Below, piece after piece: positions 61,198 through 64,000 of a stretch of DNA of 64,000 nt (its first letter is position 1; every line of letters begins with the position of its first letter). Made by a program: the position numbers and the translations under genes. The notes under the pieces were generated by a model. That model made no database searches. It was not told the DNA's origin and saw nothing but the letters and a program-made list of their open reading frames with translations. The DNA is from Planctomycetota bacterium (GTDB lineage: Bacteria; Planctomycetota; UBA1135; UBA2386), in NCBI GenBank assembly GCA_028281765.1, contig JANQJF010000036.1:24814-88813 (forward strand). The letters are read 5' to 3'.

Positions 61198-62708
61198 GGC
61201 AGATAGGGCTCCTTGGACCCGACCTTTGTTTCGTGGGGCGGCGGCTCTAAACCCAGGCGTCCCCAGTCCGCGTTGTCCCAGCGAAATCGCTCAGGATCCG
61301 TTATCTCCTTTCGCCGGAGGTAGGCCTCGGTCGAGGGCAGCGCGTTGGCGACGTGGCGCCGGATCCACTCTCCGGAAACATGTTTGCGCCAACCAGGCAC
61401 AGAAGGAACTCGAGCGACGCAGTCGTAGCCTCGAGTCCAGTCGGCCGGCGCCATGTTGGAGAAGTCCCACGGATAGGCGTTGAACCGCTCCTCCTCTGCT
61501 TCCGACGTCGAGCTTCCTTCCGTCGAGCCGTTCGAACCGCTCGTGTGGCTTGTGCCCCAACGGTCGAACCGCTCTCTGTACTTGCCAAAGAGGTCGCCGA
61601 GGAACTTGCAGGTATCGGGATCAGTGTTCCTTCCGGCCCAGACGTTCCCGAAGTGCCCGAGTAACTCGTATGCCTCGCTCTTTCCCTTTAGGAAGGAGGC
61701 AATGCCATGGATGTCATGAGCCGCGATGACGAATCGACCGCCCTTCGAGCGAAGGAGCCGTGTCGCATCAGCGAGCGTACTCAGTCCGCTTGAACGATAC
61801 TCGTCAGCGAAGATCCACGTCTCGTCGAGCGGGTTCTCCCGCTCTGAGCGGAGAAGGCGGCTGACGATAAGCGCACTTACGAGCTGGTTGAACTGGCGGC
61901 AGATGCGATCCGAATCTGCATGGCCGCCGAGGTAGAGGATTCCCGATCCAGCAAGCCAATCGTCAATGCTCAGCGCAAACTCCGACTCGCGCTGCATGAG
62001 AGCGAACTGCTTCCAGTCAGCCAAATGCGTCACGATGGTCGTGACGATGTTCATCGTCGCCTCGACCTTGTTCGGGAGATACGTATCGATGAGTTCCTGG
62101 CCCTCGTCGTGGTAGGCGAGCACGTGCCTCAACATCCGACCGTTCTTGGTGGCGATAAGGACATCCAACAGATCCCATGAGGTCGAGCGGCGCGAGAGGA
62201 TCTCGAGGACGGCCAGAACGAGTTGAGAGGTCGCCCTATCGAAGAACTTGTTTTTGCCTTCACGGGGCACGAGGGCATCGGCGAGGTAGGAGAGGTCGCT
62301 CGGCTGTGCGAACGTCCGAGTGAAGTCCAGAGCCACGCTCTTCAGGTGAAACGGCCACAGGATCGCAACGGAACTCCAGCCCGCGACGCCTAGGAGATAG
62401 CCGAGCCACTCGAGCTTCGGATCGACGACGACGCCGCGGTGTCGAAGCATCCAACGTAGCTCTCCCTTCAACCTGACTGGTCGAAAGACGCCATGCGCCA
62501 GCTCCTTCAGGGCAGTGGTCTTTGCGCCACTGACCTGAGCCATGTAGAGAAAGTGCGCTGCCAGCCTCTCGTCGACGATGGAATGCCCGCCGAACGAATA
62601 CTCCGCGGTGGCGAGCAGAGCGGCTCGACTACGACGGTCGTGATAAGCGCGAACGGAAAGGCTTTGCTCGCGTTCGCGAGGATCGGGCTCGTAGATTTGG
62701 GCCGGCAC
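61194..62708 (-). CDS. VirD4/TraG-like coupling ATPase
   Basis: 504 residues. The P-loop region reads VSGAKTTALKEL at 59-70, lacking the second glycine of the GxxGxGKT consensus. The all-alpha and Walker B parts fit coupling proteins well: FFDRATSQLVLAVLEIL, then ETWIFADEYRSSGLSTLADA (Asp302, Glu303) and KGGRFVIAAHDIHGI, the TraM-recognition/TraD-like sensor strand. It would bring the relaxosome to the transfer channel. N-terminal helix near 103-122. The degenerate P-loop could mean altered ATP use. Confidence 0.78.
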   Translation of the reverse strand: MPAQIYEPDPREREQSLSVRAYHDRRSRAALLATAEYSFGGHSIVDERLAAHFLYMAQVSGAKTTALKELAHGVFRPVRLKGELRWMLRHRGVVVDPKLEWLGYLLGVAGWSSVAILWPFHLKSVALDFTRTFAQPSDLSYLADALVPREGKNKFFDRATSQLVLAVLEILSRRSTSWDLLDVLIATKNGRMLRHVLAYHDEGQELIDTYLPNKVEATMNIVTTIVTHLADWKQFALMQRESEFALSIDDWLAGSGILYLGGHADSDRICRQFNQLVSALIVSRLLRSERENPLDETWIFADEYRSSGLSTLADATRLLRSKGGRFVIAAHDIHGIASFLKGKSEAYELLGHFGNVWAGRNTDPDTCKFLGDLFGKYRERFDRWGTSHTSGSNGSTEGSSTSEAEEERFNAYPWDFSNMAPADWTRGYDCVARVPSVPGWRKHVSGEWIRRHVANALPSTEAYLRRKEITDPERFRWDNADWGRLGLEPPPHETKVGSKEPYLP

Positions 62709-63292
62709 TATTCACCCTCCGGTGGGGGCGCAGGCAGCGCGGTCGAATCGTGATCGCGGGCAGGCGGGGCATCGAACGGCACTCCATAGGCAGCCGAGGG
62801 GACACGGTGAGCCCGCCACTGATCCACTTGCCGCTCGATATCGTTCGGGAATGGACACCCATAGAGGATGTCTCTCTCCGGACGTTTGGCCGCCACATCT
62901 GGGCCGGGGCACCAGAGCACGAAGGCAAAGGCAAGGGCAACAAGGGCCGGAAGCCAGAACTCAAATGCGGCGGCGAACAACAGACCGAGGGTCAGTGCGG
63001 CTGACGTAGCTGCCGTTCGGCGTGCGAGGTCTGGCAGGAAGAAGCGCGCTAGCTGGCTGTAGCTAAGCGCGTGCAGCGGCTCCGTCCTCGGGTCCTTCGC
63101 GAGGTACCTGTGATGACCGAAGAGCAGCGGAAGCCAGCCAAAACACGTCACCTCCAGAAGCCACATGAGAGTCAGTGGCCATACATCGCGCGACGAAGCG
63201 AAGAGCAAACGAGGAGCGGCGAGAGGCGCCGAGATGATGGTCGCCAGCAGCGCCAGGTGAAGCGTGTGGATGAAGATCTGAAGCCGTGTCAT
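62708..63292 (-). CDS. Hypothetical membrane protein of the element
   Basis: 194 residues with four hydrophobic segments (LHLALLATIISAPLAAPRLL, PLTLMWLLEVTCFGWLPLLF, AALTLGLLFAAAFEFWLPAL and the next) and a Pro-rich soluble tail ending APPPEGE. No family recognised. Overlaps both neighbours, so it is cotranslated with the relaxase and coupling-protein genes; perhaps an inner-membrane partner of the coupling protein. Confidence 0.65.
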   Translation of the reverse strand: MTRLQIFIHTLHLALLATIISAPLAAPRLLFASSRDVWPLTLMWLLEVTCFGWLPLLFGHHRYLAKDPRTEPLHALSYSQLARFFLPDLARRTAATSAALTLGLLFAAAFEFWLPALVALAFAFVLWCPGPDVAAKRPERDILYGCPFPNDIERQVDQWRAHRVPSAAYGVPFDAPPARDHDSTALPAPPPEGE

Positions 63293-64000
63293 CGCTGTTT
63301 GGCCCTCATCTGTTCAGCCCGAGACTCGAACCCCTCCGGTTGCTCGTTGACGCGGCGTAGGTCTCGAGCAACCTCCACGGCGAGTTTCTCTCGCCGGGAA
63401 CGGGACACGGAACGGATGAACTCCGCGAGCTCCCGGCCTGCGGTCAGCTCACTGAGGTGCAGCTTGACTTCCTTACGAGCCCGAGTGGCAGCGACATACC
63501 ACGTTTCTCGATCGAGAACGAACGGGTCCGACGCAAGAACTAGCGCGACGTCAACGGTCGCCCCCTGAGCGCGGTGCGCCGTGACTGCGTAGCCAAGCTC
63601 GAGCTTCTTGTAGCTCCGAAGACTCACAGAAATATCGATCGGGCGCCCTTCGAGATCCTTCCGGTCCAAGCGAACGAAGAGCCTTTTCCCGAGCACAACC
63701 TGCACGGTTCCAAAGTCGCCATTCGCAACCCCAAGATCCTGGTCGTTCTCTCGAAACACGACACGGTCACCGATACGCACGTGTCCGTTTGCAAGCCGGG
63801 TGCCGCTTCCAAGTTCACCCAGCTCTTGCCGCTTGCTTTGAATCCACTGATTCAAGGCGCGGACCTGAGCGTTGGTCGCCGCGATAACGAGTGTCTCGCT
63901 AGCCCGGATAATTCGCGACCCGAATAGCGACGGCGTTTTCCGACGCCAACCAGGTCGCTTGCACCGGATTCCGACGTGTTCTGCCGCGCACTCCGCCCCG
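63289..64000 (-). CDS. Relaxase/RecD-like helicase, C-terminal part (5' end outside window)
   Basis: The frame is open from the right edge to the stop at 63289, about 237 codons, so the gene starts beyond 64000. Sequence LVIAATNAQVRALNQWIQ, then the SF1 helicase motifs YAVTAHRAQGATVDVALVLA and WYVAATRARKEVKLHL, are those of the TraA/TrwC-type helicase that follows a relaxase domain in conjugative elements. It unwinds the strand to be transferred. The relaxase domain itself is not visible. Confidence 0.72.
   Translation of the reverse strand, partial: GAECAAEHVGIRCKRPGWRRKTPSLFGSRIIRASETLVIAATNAQVRALNQWIQSKRQELGELGSGTRLANGHVRIGDRVVFRENDQDLGVANGDFGTVQVVLGKRLFVRLDRKDLEGRPIDISVSLRSYKKLELGYAVTAHRAQGATVDVALVLASDPFVLDRETWYVAATRARKEVKLHLSELTAGRELAEFIRSVSRSRREKLAVEVARDLRRVNEQPEGFESRAEQMRAKQR

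Larger units (their letters stand above)
57604..64000. mobile_element. Left part of an integrative conjugative or mobilizable element at tRNA-Arg
   Basis: From the tRNA 3' end rightwards all genes point toward the tRNA with 4-nt ATGA overlaps (60067-60070, 61194-61197, 63289-63292; also 62708): relaxase/helicase end, membrane protein, VirD4-like coupling protein, membrane DnaJ protein, vWA-like protein, then excisionase and integrase. Codon use is visibly less GC-biased than in the chromosomal part. Mating-pair (VirB) genes are not seen in the window, so self-transfer remains open. Confidence 0.8.

Overview
The window reads as high-GC chromosomal DNA, most likely from a planctomycete. This is inferred from an FGly-type sulfatase, a Tat-exported Gfo/Idh/MocA oxidoreductase, many secreted proteins of unknown function, and a C-terminal tail shared by several secreted proteins. 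No rRNA or universal marker gene is present, so the phylum call is an inference.

Layout. 0-9 kb: a truncated acyltransferase, then a TetR repressor followed by an RND/MMPL exporter, a LolA-like periplasmic protein, an outer-membrane barrel and a sulfatase. Three copies of a CTAC-N6-GTAG operator flank the repressor and exporter. 9-11.5 kb: a glycine-rich secreted protein and a DUF4003 protein. 11.8-21.9 kb is the most striking region, a tightly packed six-gene operon: DUF2959 lipoprotein; one polypeptide combining ferredoxin, FAD/NAD(P) oxidoreductase and di-heme cytochrome b; a 23-heme c-type cytochrome; an outer-membrane barrel; a 7-heme lipoprotein; and a hybrid sensor kinase. Together these look like a complete route for electrons from NAD(P)H across both membranes. 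An 11-heme lipoprotein lies just downstream at 23.8 kb, after an HDOD protein and an esterase.

26.5-57 kb is a mosaic of short transcription units: secreted SRPBCC and beta-helix proteins, the MocA oxidoreductase, a formylglycine-enzyme-like lipoprotein, type II NADH dehydrogenase, PhoD-like phosphatase, Lrp regulator with divergent ThrE exporter, TAXI-type binding protein, CPXCG protein, secreted methyltransferase, SGNH hydrolase, cupin, GST, two toroid (squalene-cyclase-like) proteins, an MFS transporter, an ECF sigma factor overlapping a 1068-residue anti-sigma fusion, a PEP-mutase-family enzyme, a calcineurin-LamG phosphoesterase, and a cysteine hydrolase plus glutaredoxin pair. That pair carries a fourth copy of the TetR operator, 54 kb from the repressor.

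57.6-64 kb is the left end of an integrated conjugative or mobilizable element. It sits at the 3' end of a tRNA-Arg(CCT) gene and carries a tyrosine integrase, a putative excisionase, vWA and membrane DnaJ proteins, a VirD4-like coupling protein, and the C-terminal part of a relaxase/helicase that runs off the window. The integrase frame has no stop before the tRNA and continues antisense through it.
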